Below are positions 22,591 through 35,379 of a stretch of DNA of 64,000 nt, one piece after another. Under the pieces are notes generated by a model. It was not told where the DNA came from and ran no database searches. It was given only the letters and a program-made list of their open reading frames with translations. How positions within the stretch are numbered: the stretch's first letter is position 1; each line of letters begins with the position of its first letter. Source of the DNA: Xestospongia bergquistia (lineage: Eukaryota; Porifera; Demospongiae; Haplosclerida; Petrosiidae); contig OZ014415.1 in NCBI GenBank assembly GCA_963965975.1, forward strand, positions 1,927,001-1,991,000, given 5' to 3'. Made by a program: the position numbers and the translations under genes.

Positions 22591-23130
22591 CAAACAAAAA
22601 CTACTCACATGCACATAATTATGTAGATGTTTGTTACTGAAAGTATTTAAATGTAACTATTTTTATGTTGTGTTGTTTTCATTATTTGCATATAGTATAT
22701 ATACTACAATTCCATCATCTTTATTATTTACTTCTGTCATTTTATGTACTGATTAGAACTCCATTCAACTGAATGTATATTCTTTTATTTACTGGAATTT
22801 GAGTGTAATAATAGGTCAATTTTTAGCTGACAATCAGTACATTAGAGAAGATGGAACTTTAGTTTAATTCTTTTTCAAGTTAAAATGAACTGTCGTTAAG
22901 TTTGCTCTCATTTTATATGAAGTTATTTATAGAGAAGGTGGATGAATTAGAGGATGGTATGGGATTAATATAAGGAACAGCTGTTGACTGACCATTGTCT
23001 GCAAGTTAATCATGACAAAGAGTTAAAAATGTATCAAGTTTGGATTCAGTGTATTAAACCTTTATGTGTAAAATTTATTAATATATCATTTCTACAATAA
23101 CAATTATAGTTAATTAGTATATCACAGTCT
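22591..23130. other. Non-coding flank downstream of gene B
   Basis: AT-rich, with no gene, repeat array or clear AATAAA seen close to the stop. Confidence 0.35.
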
Positions 23131-23330
23131 GAAATCTGATTGGTTAGCATTTGCTCTTCTAAAAAGGCGCAAATATGGCACTGAACTAACCAATAAGATT
23201 TCTTGATTTCTTATAAAAATCATATATTATGCTTATTAAAGTTATTAAAAGACAATGTAGTTTGCTGGTTACTGCGCATGCCCAGTAGAAAACCCGGGAA
23301 AAACGTGGTATAAATACTATATCTGCACTT
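23131..23330 (+). promoter_or_regulatory. Compact promoter-like region
   Basis: Two opposed CCAAT boxes (ATTGG 23139-23143, CCAAT 23190-23194), an NRF1-like CTGCGCATGCCCAG (23272-23285) and a TATA box TATAAATA (23309-23316) fall within 180 bp, on the + strand order expected for transcription rightwards. No credible protein frame follows, so the transcript may be non-coding or have very small exons. Confidence 0.45.
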
Positions 23331-24784
23331 GTCTCGTTTCTGACTGGATAATTGATCATTCGCCCCTGGAATGCCGAGAGCAGCGCCCGTCTTTCTATCT
23401 CCTTGAGTGAATTCAACTATTCAACAACCATATATACGAGACAACAATGTCGTTTTACTGAGTGCTATACAAAATGGACAGTATAGAACTTATTTGGATT
23501 TAAGTTTAAAGACAGAGACAGTCAAGTAAATTTCTTTTCTTTATATCTCTGTGTCCTACTACATAACTACCAACCTTAACTTTTACACAACAGTTGCTAA
23601 TTAGCTTTACACTTCAAACACCAACTACTATAGCCTTCCTTACTGAACAGATGCAGTAACTAACCTTCCCTGACATTCTTCTCAGTTGTAGTCAATTGCA
23701 ACGACCAGCCTTTTTGTTGAACAACTTACAGTTTTATTATAAACATGTACTGATAGCTTCTTTTCTAACCACTAGTTGTTAGTTTAAAGACTTGACATCA
23801 TATTTTTATTATAAAGTATTTTATCAATTTCCTTTTTATTTTATAGAAATAAATATAACTCTTTCTGCAAGTTAAGTCATGTCTCTGTCATCTCGATGTC
23901 AATGCTATATTGTGGAGTGGATTGATCTTTTAAAGAAGAACATAAAAGCTGCTCTTGTCTATAGTCTATTGTCTCCAATCAAGATACTTTTGGTCTTCGC
24001 TCACCTCTCTTGCTGAAAAACACAGTCAAGAAAACTGAATGACAATGAAAATATACTTTCATTAAAATAGAGAAAAGACAGAGTATCAGGTCAGTATAAA
24101 TGTACAACATATGTATATATATATATATATATATATGTGGAATGCCTATCCTGAGTCTTTTAGTTGTCTGAACTGATAGTTGTTGTCATTTCATATATGT
24201 ATAGCCTCTTCTAGATACTTTTTTATGACTTTGTGTAACCTATTGACTTCTTGTGTGAGCCTAATTCCATAGTATGTTAGCAAAGTCTAGTTCTAGCTCA
24301 GTTTTTAAATCAGCCTCCAGTTGGCCATTTTGGCAACCAAGTAGTAATTTATGCACACGGAAAGCTGTTACGTCAATAGACGAGGAGAACCTTGTGTATT
24401 ATATAGAAATGTTTTTGCTGTTGTGATTTCAATACTTAACTTAAATAGAACTGAAATGGGTTGTGCAAACACCTTCCTAGACTGTGAATTTTTTCATGAA
24501 CTCCACAGTTGAAAATAAATATGCAGCCTTAAGTTAAATTACCCTGACAGCTAGTTGATAAGTTCTACTTGGGCTTTATGTTGAGAACCAGATTGCAAAC
24601 CTAGAAGATTATATCTAGACATTTGTATAGAATATACAGCTAGCTTGCAAGTTCAATTTTTGTGGGCCCACTAGAATTATGTCTTTGTAATTGTGTACCA
24701 CCCCTCTCCCTTGAACAGTTATGAGCAGCCTCACCTTGTAGTCTGTATTAGAGATGCTTTAATAATACTCAACCACTCAGTGTA
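23331..24784. other. Non-coding stretch after the promoter-like region
   Basis: Possible 5' transcribed sequence of an unknown RNA. It includes an (AT)n run at about 24113-24136. No protein frame or RNA fold is recognised. Confidence 0.35.
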
Positions 24785-24795
24785 TACACACACAC

Positions 24796-24876
<81 letters not shown>

Positions 24877-24894
24877 TATATATATATATATATA
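24785..24894. repeat. (CA)n then (TA)n microsatellite
   Basis: About 90 bp of CA dinucleotides with one CG interruption, followed by (TA)9. The poly-His/Thr frame across it is a product of the repeat. Confidence 0.97.
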
Positions 24895-25835
24895 CAGTTA
24901 CTTAGAGACTACACCAGCAGTTCTGGTATAGCTTTCCTCTTAGTAGCTTCCAACCACATCTATTTTAGCTAATGAGAAGCCATCCTATTAATTATAATGA
25001 CTAGTGGAGCCTGTCTGGTAAGTATAAGAATTCTGTGGGTCCAAGAGTCCAACTTTAGGACATATTCCAACCCTCAACAAGAACATACTCCAACAATGTT
25101 CTTGTTGTAATATGTAACAGTAATATCTACTGGATAACTATAATGTTGTAACAGTCATGTACTAGTGTTGTAGTTTTAGCATCAATTTTATGGTTATAAC
25201 TGTAGTCATTTAAAGCCTCTCTTTCAATTAAATGTTCTAACTCTTGTTATCAACAATACACCCTATAACAAGCATGTGTACATATCCTTTGTTGTTCATA
25301 CTTGCACACACTCTTTAATAATCCTATACTAACCTCTTGTAATCCCTATAACATGTACATTCAGACATACTTGTAACTTTCTTTTAAGTCTTTTAATTTA
25401 TGGTAATATTCAGATATTCATATAATCTACTTATCTATCATGTGTATACATGACAAATCTATTATGAGTCTTATAATATCAACTTCTTATTCCCAAGACT
25501 GCCTATATTATATTATTTATCCTACATATACAAACCTGTTATCACCCAAACACAGCCCTGTGACATATAAACCATGTAACATCTTATCATATAACTAGCT
25601 CTGTGACATATAAATAAACAAACCTTTGATGTATTTTTTTATACAAATGTCTTATTATCCATACTGAATAATGTCCTATGATACAACCTAACCTTTTGTG
25701 ACCCTTATGATACATTTTAACACTGTGACATGTTCTTATCACATAATGTCCTATATATGATGCAACATTATCCTGTGACATATATGTACACAACTTGCTA
25801 TACATAATGTCACCTAGTATATAAAATGTCTTAAT
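24895..25835. other. Non-coding stretch grading into CCTATGACAT-type repeats
   Basis: No gene is recognised. From about 25550 loosely related CTGTGACATAT and CTTATCATATAA motifs appear, an older part of the 58-bp array. Confidence 0.4.
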
Positions 25836-26200
25836 ACCCAACCTCTTATCATATAATCCAACCTAGTCCTATGACATGAACATACCTCTTAATACCCAAC
25901 CTCTTGTAATATGATTCAACTTGGTCCTGTGACATGTATATACCTCTTAATACCTAACCTCTTATAATACAATCCAACCTAGTCCTGTGACATATACATA
26001 CTTCTTAATACCCAACCTCTTATAATATAATCCAACCTAGTCCTATGACATATACATACTTCTTAATACCTAACCTCTTATAATATGATTCAACTTGTTC
26101 CTGTGACATGTACATACCTCTTAATACCCAACCTCTTATAATATTATCCAACCTAGTCCTATGACATGTACATACCTCTTAATACCCAATATGATAAAAC
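25836..26200. repeat. About 58-bp minisatellite
   Basis: Six to seven tandem units with CCTCTTAATACCCAACCTCT, TATAATATAATCCAACCTAG and TCCTATGACATGTACATA. There is single-base variation between units. No coding content. Confidence 0.88.
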
Positions 26201-26859
26201 ATATCCCTTATGTAATAATATAATCTTGTAAAGAAATCTTTTTCTTCATAATCTGTTGATAAAGTCATAACCTTTTTGTATAAATTGTTTTTTAACGAAC
26301 TTTTTGTTACCTCATATATTTAAATTATATACTTTTGTAAATCTCCTATTTACACTAAATCTACTAGTGTCTACAATTTACTAGTATCTTTGATGAAGAG
26401 TCTTGCTATTTATCAGTTACATAGATTCTTATTACTTTGTTTTATGTATGAACGTTTCTACTACTATAACTATAGTCCTGTGACTGTTACAACTATGGTA
26501 CTTGGAATGTTCTAAGTTTTTGTTCAGTAATAGTTCCTGTGTATGTTATCTTACATACCCATCTAATGAGACTGTTCTGTAATACCTTGTGTTGTATTAA
26601 AATTCTTGCTATATCATATATATCATTGTATGTACTCCATTGGTTTTAATGTGTTTTATAGACTAGAGGTTGTTCTATCATATATTATGTATACTATAGT
26701 CTTGTTGTGTATGACCCACAGAGTTCATGTACTGTAATATCTATACATAGTATACTTCTCTTTGTCTTAATTTGTTTGTTGTGTGTTTCTCATATTCTAG
26801 TTAATAGCATTATGTAAAGGATAGTTTTATACTAGATGCTTTCTTTTTAAGTAGGTTTG

Positions 26860-27440
26860 ATCTATCATTAATTTGACAATCTTGTACTAAATTGTTTCCT
26901 TTAATGTTATAGTGAGACATTGATAACTGGACTGGAGATGATCTAGTGAAGTTCTTTAATAACTACTCTATGTAAGATTTAATTCTAAAATGATCTTATT
27001 TTATTTTGTAGTTGATATTCTAGTTGAGTGCTGGGAATGATGACAGCTGTATTGTAATACTTATACTGTACTATAAGTACAATACTACTGACCCTATCAC
27101 TCAAATAGATTTATGATCTGATCTACATTAACTGATGACTACTGTAAGTTGACTTACTAAATAGTACGATTGTCTACTGAATAAACTTTTTAGTAGAATG
27201 GACAAGTTTAATGATGATCACTGATCTGATCTACATCAACTGATGACTCTCATGATATACTTACTATATGTAAGTCATATCTATTATTTATTATTATTTT
27301 ACTAACTACCTATTTTTCTGTAGTATAATGATATAATGTTATAACCTGTAAGTTATATATTAACTAATATGTTAGAACAAAACAAATTCTATTACATTTA
27401 GTAGGTCTATTTACTGATATAATGTTCTAATGGTTGCAAG
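26860..27440 (+). other. Exon-like modules M4, M2, M2, M1 (array start)
   Basis: M4 lies at about 26913 after TTATAG, M2 at about 27112 and 27218, each followed by GTAAGT, and M1 at 27375 after GTTAG. Gaps between modules look like 50-60 bp introns with GTAAGT starts and TAG ends. No coding frame. Confidence 0.4.
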
Positions 27441-27639
27441 TTACCTACTTAATTAACCCCTTCAACATTCTTTAACCCTTTATGTGTTATGTATGTCATA
27501 GTAATCCTGAAATATTCTCTCTGTTTGTCTTGAAATGTTCTTCTATGTTCGTTAGATAATCTGAAATTTTTAACCCCTTGTTTCATAATTGTTCTCTTTG
27601 TGTGTGTTTTACAATCTTATTTGGTTAATCCTCTATATC

Positions 27640-28710
27640 TACAATATTATCCTATATTGATCACCCTCTGTGTCTGTTGTATTATCCTGTTCTGTTAACC
27701 CACTGTATCTGCTGTATTATCCTGTATTATTAACCCTCTGTATCCGTTGTGTTATCCTTTATTGTTAACTCTCTGTATCTACATGCCATATTATCCTGTA
27801 TTGTTAACCTTCTGTGGCTGCTGTATTATCCTGTATTATTAACCCTCTGTATTTGCTGTATTATGTATTGTTAACCCTCTGTATCTGTCATATTATCCTT
27901 CATTGTTAACTCTCTGTGTCTGTCATGCTATCCTGTATTGTTAACTCTTGTGTCTGCTGTATTATCCTGTATTGTTAACCCTCTGTGTCTGTTATGTTAA
28001 CCTATATTGTTAACCCTCTGTGTCTGTCGTGTTATCCTGTATTGTTAACCTTCTGTGTCTGTCGTGTTATCCTGTATTGTTAACCCTCTGTGTCTGTCGT
28101 ATTATCCTGTATTGTTAACCCTCTGTGTCTGTCTTGTTATCCTGTATTGTTAACCCTCTGTGTCTGTCGTATTATCCTGTATTGTTAACCCTCTGTGTCT
28201 GTCGTGTTATCCTGTATTGTTAACCTTCTGTGTCTGCTGTATTATCCTGTATTGTTAACCCTCTGTGTCTGTCATGTTATCCTGTATTGTTAACCATCTG
28301 TGTTATAATTGTTAACTCTTTGTGTCTATTGTGTATCCTGTATTGTTAACCTTCTGTATCGGCTGTATTATCCTATATTATTAACCCTCTGTATTTGCTG
28401 TATTATCCTTTATTATTAACCCTCTGTGTCTGTCATATTATCCTGTATTGTTAGCCTTCTGTATCGGCTGTATTGTCCTATATTATTAACCCTCTGTATT
28501 TGCTGTATTATCCTTTATTATTAACCCTCTGTGTCTGTCATATTATCCTGTATTGTTAACCTTCTTTATCGGCTGTATTATCCTATATTATTAACCCTCT
28601 GTATTTGCTGTATTATCCTTTATTGTTAACCCTCTGTGTCTGTCATATTATCCTTCATTGATAACTCTTTGTGTCTGCCATTTTATCCTGTATTGTTAAC
28701 CCTCTGTTTC
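27640..28710. repeat. 35-bp minisatellite, long array
   Basis: About thirty tandem units of about 35 bp, core GTTAACCCTCTGTGTCTGTC then GTGTTATCCTGTATT. They are clearly related to the arrays at 247-535 and 31381-31715 but form a distinct subfamily (TGTCTGTCGTGTTAT instead of TATCTGCCATATCA). Confidence 0.92.
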
Positions 28711-29620
28711 AGTGTAAACATGGTCCAGAAATGATAGGTTTGTATACAAACCTATCACATTGATAATTGTCATCTAGGATTTTCATTTTTAAAATGATTT
28801 TTCTGAAATCTAAAACTGACATCTCATTTTTTTATTACATCTAGGAGAGATTTCTCACTGGCATCTAAATTTTTATTATTATCAGGATTTTTTACTGGCA
28901 TCTGTATTTTTTTGCTTACTACTGACATGTAGTATTTTACTCTGGCATCAAGGAATTTACTTGGTTTCTTTACACCTAGGATTTTATTTTAAATGTTTTT
29001 ACACTTGGTATCTAACATTATATCTAGCCTGGATGATTTGATGAATTAAATTTTCTAGCATCAAAAGTTTTTCCTGGGGTCTGTATTCTGAAATCTAGGT
29101 GCTTTCCTTTATCCCTAATAACTGACATGAACTGTTGTACATTAGAATTATTAAGTAATTTTAGTGTATAACATACTCTGACAAAATTAATTTTTGTCAT
29201 TGTTATAATTATTTTTAATTTTATAGTAGGACTGTTGTTTAAAATTTTACTGGAGATGATTATGAAATGATTGAGAGTTGTTAGAAACTCAACAATTAAA
29301 ATGATACCTGTATCTTTTAAAGTTAAGATTAGTTTAGAATAGGATAGTTAGATGATTGACTTACTGGACATGAGTATTTTACTGCTAGTAAGTTAATAGA
29401 AAGACTTCACAAGTAAATGTTTATACCATTTATTCTCTTATAATGTTATAATAACTTGTTCTATACCACCTGTGATGATCTAGATCTAGCATGGTCTCAT
29501 GATATACATATGCTATATGTAAGTCATATCTATTATTTATTACTAATTTACTAACTATTTATTGTTCTGTAGTGTAATGAGATATAATGTTCTAATGTTG
29601 TGAGTTGTATTTTAACTATA
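28711..29620. other. Non-coding stretch with ATCTAGGATTTT-type scattered repeats
   Basis: Loose repeats of CATCTAGGATTTT and TGACATC are shared with 850-1200 and 32040-32400. No gene is recognised. Confidence 0.4.
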
Positions 29621-30966
29621 ATTTTAGAACAAAACAAATTCTGTTACATTTAGTAGGTCTATTTATACCAACTACTAACGATGACCTGATGACATTTGTT
29701 AATATACCTACTGTAAGTTGAGTTATTAAATAGTACAATTGACTACTGAATAAACCTTAATGTTTTACAATAGGATGAATATGTTTAATGGTCACTAGTA
29801 GTGATGATCTGGTCTACATTAACTAACAACTACTGTAAGTTGTTATTAAATAATACAATTGTCTACTGAATAAACTTTAGAATGGACAGGTTTAATGTTC
29901 ACTGGTGGTGATGATCTGATTTACATCAACTGATGACTACTGTAAGTTATATCTGTTATAATAGGGTCAATCTTGTACTAAACAACTATTTTAATTGTTT
30001 AGAGGTATTTGATCTACTAATAGGTGTATATAATGTTAATGTTCTCTGATGACTTAGACTGTAAGTTTGATCTATCATTAATTTGACAATCTTGTACTAA
30101 ACTATTTCCTTTAATTTTATAGTGAGACATTAATAACTGGATTAGACATGATCTAGCTATATATATGATACTACTCACCCTTTTGTTATTCTAGTAAATT
30201 TATGATCTGATCTACATCAAGTAATGACTCTCATGATATACTACATGTAAGTCATATCTGTTATTTATTACTAATTTACTAACTATTTATTGTTCTGTAG
30301 TATAATGAGATATAATGTTCTAATAGTTGTGAATTGTATATTAACTAATATTTTAGAACAAAATAAATTCTATTACATTTAGTAGGTCTATTTATAATGA
30401 CTACTGATATAATGTTCTAATGGTTGTAAGTTATACACTTATATTTTAAAACAAAACAAATTCTATTACATTTAGTAGGTCTATTTATAACAACTACTAG
30501 AGATGATCTAATAGTGTTTACTGTAAGATGACTTATTAATAGGATGGACAGGTTTAATGTTCACTGGTGGTGATGATCTGATCTACATTAACTGACAACT
30601 ATTGTAAGTATATCTAATGTGGTCAGTCCTGTACTAAACATCTATTTTAATTGTTTAGAGGAACTTCAATCTTCTGTATAGGTGTAAATAATGTGAATGT
30701 TCTCTGATAAATTTTTAAAGTAGGTTTGATCTATTATTAATTTGACAATCTTGTACTAAATTATTTCCTGTAATTTTATAGTGAGACATTGATAACTGGA
30801 CTGGAGATGATCTAGTGAGATTCTCTAATAACTACTCAATGTAATATTAATATTTTATAATATATCTTTAATTGCAATTGATCACTTTTATTCTGTAGTT
30901 GTTCTAGTTGAGTGCTGGGAATAATGACTAGATTGATGTTGACTAGTCTGAGGTCTCATCAATAAA
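29621..30966 (+). other. Two and more rounds of M1-M2-M3-M4 modules ending in AATAAA
   Basis: Round 1: M1 at 29628, M2 at about 29810 and 29903, M3 at about 29997, M4 at about 30121, with an extra M2 at about 30193. Round 2: M1 at 30357 and about 30451, M2 at about 30568, M3 at about 30655, M4 at about 30781. Most modules have TAG before and GTAAGT after. A terminal segment after TTCTGTAG (about 30899) leads to AATAAA at 30961-30966. The picture fits a spliced non-coding RNA with repeated exons. It could also be tandemly duplicated junk that preserves splice-like words. Confidence 0.4.
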
Positions 30967-31380
30967 TGGATTTGGAACAACTGGTCGTGTGTTATTCTGT
31001 CATTACTTTCTAATAATCATGTAGTCCTCCTTTGTCTTGTGTTAGCTCATATTCTGTTCATCTTTGTCTTTTCTGTAGCTGTATATATAACTACCCCTGT
31101 ATAACCTACTATATAACGACCCATTGTCTTAATAATAAACCTAATGTCAGACCCTTTCGTATATACTTAATTAACCCCTTCATCATTCTTAAATCCTTTG
31201 TGTGTATGTGTGTTGTAGTAATCTTGAAATGTTCCCTATGTGTTTGTCTTGAAATATTCTATATCTGTGTTTGTTGTATAATCTGAAATTATTAACCCCT
31301 TGTTTCATAATTGATCTCTTGGTGTGTGAATTTTACAATCTTATTTGGTTAACCCTCTGTCTTTGTATAATTCTGAAATG

Positions 31381-31715
31381 ATAACCCTCTGTAACTGACA
31401 TATTACCCTATATTGATAACCCTCTGTATCTGCCATATCACCCTATATTGATAACCCTCTGTATCTGCCATATTACCCTATATTGATAACCTTCTGTATC
31501 TGCCATATCACCCTATATTGATAACCCTCTGTATCTGCCATATCACCCTATATTGATAACCCTCTGTATCTGCCATATCACCCTATATTGATAACCCTCT
31601 GTATCTGCCATATCACCCTATATTGATAACCCTCTGTATCTGCCATATCACCCTATATTGATAACCCTCTGTATCTGCCATATTACCCTATATTGATAAC
31701 CCTCTGTATCTGTTG
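31381..31715. repeat. 35-bp minisatellite (copy 2)
   Basis: Nine to ten 35-bp units, the counterpart of 247-535 with one or two more units. Confidence 0.9.
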
Positions 31716-32469
31716 TATTATCCTGTTCTGTTGATCCACTATATTGGCTGTATTATCCTGGATTGTTAAAATCTATGTGGTCGTGTTATCCTTTATTATT
31801 AACCCTCTGTATTTGCTGTATTATCCTGTATTGTGTTTCTGTCGTGTTAACCCTCTGTATCTGTTGTATTATCCTGTATTATTGTTAATCCTATATGAGT
31901 GATGTATGAGTTGATCCTGAACTCTTAATCCTCTTTGTCTATTATATTATCATGTATTGTTAATTCTGTGTAACCTAATCCAGAAATGTTAGTGTTCTGT
32001 GTCTATTGTACAATCCAAACTCATTCCTCTGATATTTATACATTTTATTGGCATCTATGAATTTCCATTATTTCATGATTATTCTGAAATATAAAATTGA
32101 CATATCATTTTATTGCATTTATTACTAATTTCTCACTGGTGTCTAGAATTTCTCTTCATCAAGAATTTTTTACTTCCATTAATATTTTTCTGACAACTGG
32201 TATTTTATTACTTAATCCTAACATCTAGTATTTTACTCTGTCATCAATGACTATATTTGGTTTCTTTGTAAACATCTAGGATTTTTCTTACTTATTTGTG
32301 GGCTAAAGTTTTTTAAGAATTGTTTTTTTTCTAGAATTGAAAGTTTCGCATGACTTTCTGAATTCTAGACTCTTCTTTATCTCTAATAACTGACATTGAC
32401 TGTTGTAAATTTGAATTATTAAGTATATAACATTCTAATGGTTGTGATTTGTATATTAACTATAATTTT

Positions 32470-32770
32470 AGAACAAAACAAATTCTGTTACATTTAGTAG
32501 GTCTATTTATAACAACTACTAGAGATAATATGATGACAGTGATGATCTGATCTACATTAACTGATGATTATTGTATGTTAATATGGTCAATAAACATCTA
32601 TTTTAATTGTTAGATGTATTTGATCTACTATATAGGTGTACATAATGTCCTCTGATAATTTTTTTAAGTAAGTTCTATTATTAGTTTGACAATCTTGTAC
32701 TAAACTATTTTATTTAATTTTATAGTGAAACATTGATTACTGAACTGGAGATGATCTAGTGAATAACAAT
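32470..32770 (+). other. M1-M2-M3-M4 module set (copy 2)
   Basis: Counterpart of 1285-1600, with the same order and borders (M1 at about 32472 after TTTTAG, M4 at about 32726 after TTTTATAG). Confidence 0.4.
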
Positions 32771-33277
32771 GGCAAACCTTATGTTCTACTCTGTAATAGT
32801 TATTCATATCTTTGTAGAACACATAGGTCCAATTGCTGCTACACAAAGATACTAATGACTTCTTGCTCAAAAAATATTGTGGTTTGTTTGTAATAATTTG
32901 ACATTGCAAATTTATCTTGATTATTAAATATCGTTTTTTAAAACATGAAATTATTGTTAGTTTGATGATACTAATGGTAAGTATCTATAAATCTACAGTA
33001 GGTGTTCTTGCTTCAGAGATGATCTTGTCAGGAAAAATTGAATGGTCTCCATTCTAGTCAAGGAGAGTCCAATAATAAAAGCACAGTTAGTACACACCTA
33101 CATTTTTATTAGCACTGGTAAATTTAAATGTTTCAGTCATACATGTGTAATTAAAATAAAATTTGTGTGTATTGATAGACACTGAACTCTAAATTTAAAT
33201 TGTTACAAAAATTAAATAATAAAACATCTAAAAAGAATTTGAATATTGAAACAGAAATTAATTAACCACATTGGCAG

Positions 33278-33457
33278 GGCGGGATAATATCATGAGCACG
33301 TGTACACACCTAGCAAGGAAACGCGTGACCATCATTATGGCGGGAAATATCAGTCACTAGCACGCGCCTAACAAACCAAAAATTTTAATTAAATGTTTGT
33401 AAAAAATGAATTGAAATATTGGTAGTACGTAGTGATAGCATGCTAGCATTTCCCGCC
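33278..33457. promoter_or_regulatory. Inverted repeat of E2F-like motifs (copy 2)
   Basis: GGCGGGAAA at 33339-33347 and TTTCCCGCC at 33449-33457, with the GGGCGGGATA and CACGTG motifs upstream. Both E2F-like motifs are unchanged relative to copy 1 although neighbouring bases have drifted. Confidence 0.4.
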
Positions 33458-33595
33458 AAATTGTCACGAGTTTATGCCTTGTGTTTGTCAAAATGAAGCA
33501 AGACAGAGATGTCTTAATAATATAAAAAACCTTCATGTTTCAAGCTTATACTAGGTCACAGACCCCGGTGGGTCTTCGTCGCTACGACTCGTCGT

Positions 33596-34305
33596 AGTTT
33601 CAGTTCTCTGATATTTTGGATTGTTCAGTTCTTCGATGGATTGATTGTTTTCAGTTCTCTGATATTTTGATTGTTCAGTACTTCGATGGATTGATTGCTT
33701 TCAGTTCTCTGATATTTGATTGTTCAGTACTTCGATGGATTGATTGCTTTCAGTTCTCTGATATTTGATTGTTCAGTACTCTGATGGATTGATTGTTTTC
33801 AGTTCTGATATTTGATTATTCAGTACTTTGATGGATTGATTGTTTTCAGTTCTCTGATATTTGATTGTTCAGTACTTCGATGGATTGATTGTTTTCAGTT
33901 CTCTGATATTTGATTGTTCAGTACTTTGATGGATTGATTGTTTTCAGTTCTCTGATATTTGATTGTTCAGTACTCTGATGGATTGATTGTTTTCAGTTCT
34001 CTGATATTTGATTGTTCAGTACTTCGATGGATTGATTGTTTTCAATTCTCTGATATTTTGATTGTTCACAGTTCCCTGATGGATTTTGCTCTCACTTCTC
34101 TGATATTTTGATTGTTCAGTTCTCCAATGGATTTTTTGTTTTCAGTTTTCTGATATTTTAATTGTTAACAGTTCTCTGATGGATTTGTTCTCAGTCCCTG
34201 ATATTTTGATTGCTCAGTACTTCGATGGATTGATTGTTTTCAGTTCTCTGATATTTTGATTGTTCAGTTCTCTGATGGATTGGATTGTTCTCAGTTCTCT
34301 CATGT
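33596..34305. repeat. About 50-bp minisatellite (copy 2)
   Basis: Counterpart of 2395-3050 with one or two more units. The same consensus TTCAGTTCTCTGATATTTG and CAGTACTTCGATGGATTG is seen. Confidence 0.9.
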
Positions 34306-34313
34306 TCTCTGGA

Positions 34314-34699
34314 TATAAAAGATGAGTCGCTCTCCTGCCTACTCTCTTCTCTCTTCTTCCTTCAAGCCTTCTTTCCTCTTCTCTTTTAATTTTTATTTTT
34401 ATTTTATTTTGGGCTATTCAGCCCATACACTATACACACACTCATACAAACTCTATTAATCATCTTTCCCCTGCCGCCTGGCGGCCAAAAAAAAATTTTT
34501 TTAATATCCAAGGCCGCCAGGTGGCGGGGGGAAGCTCTGATCTTCTAGGGTGCGTGTGTGTGTGCTGTGTATGTGTGTGTTGGTGGTCCCTTTTCACTTC
34601 CTCTGTCTCTCTTCTTTCTCTATCCATTCATTGTCACCATCGATCAGTTCATAACTACTCTCTTTTTCTTTCCCTGCAGGAGCAGCACTGGTGAAAAAG
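34314..34699 (+). promoter_or_regulatory. TATA box and 20-nt exon-like segment (copy 2)
   Basis: TATAAAA at 34314-34320, a pyrimidine-rich tract, acceptor CCCTGCAG and a 20-nt segment at 34680-34699 followed by GTGAGC. One base differs from copy 1 within the 20 nt. Confidence 0.3.
34467..34531. other. GC-rich hairpin (copy 2)
   Basis: Arms 34467-34486 and 34512-34531, the counterpart of 3211-3275. Confidence 0.6.
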
Positions 34700-34852
34700 G
34701 TGAGCTATCTCTTCATCCATCCATCCACTTTTTATCCATTCTTTAGTAATCCATTTGTTATTCTTCTCTTTCTCCTTCTATGTTCTCAACTTGTGGACTG
34801 ACTGGACTTTTGGGAACTCTCTATCTTCTCTTTCCTACAATTGCTGGATTGG

Positions 34853-35060
34853 AGACCTTCGAATTCACTGGACTTTTTGTTGGATTGGAGACTTTCACTG
34901 GACTTCTTGTTGGATTGGAGACTTTCACTGGACTTCTTGTTGGATTGGAGACCTTCACTGGACTTCTTGTTGGATTGGAGACCTTCACTGGACTTCTTGT
35001 TGGATTGGAGACTTTCATTGGACTTCTTGTTGGATTGGAGACCTATACTGGACTTCTTGG
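34853..35060. repeat. 30-bp minisatellite (copy 2, about seven units)
   Basis: Same 30-bp unit as 3593-3775 with one additional unit, showing recent unit-number change. Open frames across it are by-products. Confidence 0.9.
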
Positions 35061-35379
35061 GGCCTCTTTAACTACAGAGACTGTCTTTTTTATTTTTTAT
35101 TTTAGTTGTATTTTTTTTACTTCGTTAATTTATATTTTTTAGTTGTTTTATTTTTTTCTTTCTGTTTTTCTATATTTTCTTTGTTGTTTCTTTATATTTT
35201 AAATATTCCTTGTTATTTCTCTATACCTTTTCTTTGTTTTTTTTTGTTAACAATCTTTTATAGTTTGTTCTAAAAAGCATTTTACTAAATTATAAAAACT
35301 TTCACTAAATAAAGTCAATCTTAACATTAGTTTCAAAGAAAATAATAAAAAATTAACTAGAAAATATTTTATTATTCTC

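Larger units (their letters stand above)
1..31131. repeat. Large tandem duplication, copy 1 (about 31.1 kb)
   Basis: The sequence from base 1 reappears from about 31132 in the same orientation. Shared landmarks run in the same order: 35-bp minisatellite, M1-M4 modules, E2F-like inverted repeat, 50-bp minisatellite, TATA box, GC-rich hairpin, 30-bp minisatellite, T-rich repeats, TGACGTCA site, receptor gene (A or C), orphan transmembrane-tail fragment, second TGACGTCA site, second receptor gene (B or D). Non-coding stretches match almost base for base with small indels, so the duplication looks recent. The right edge is inferred from where copy 2 begins. The left edge lies outside or at the window start. 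Confidence 0.85.

Noticed and set aside
24693-24905. Frame rich in His-Thr
   Set aside because: It is the (CA)n microsatellite read as codons.
27112-27150. M2 modules as C/D-box snoRNAs (TGATGA and CTGA words)
   Set aside because: The boxes are too close together for a C/D snoRNA and there is no clear terminal stem. Kept only as part of the M1-M4 array.
31032-31286. 84-aa frame at the junction of the two large copies
   Set aside because: Low-complexity Cys/Tyr-rich product, no start context, and it runs through repeat DNA.
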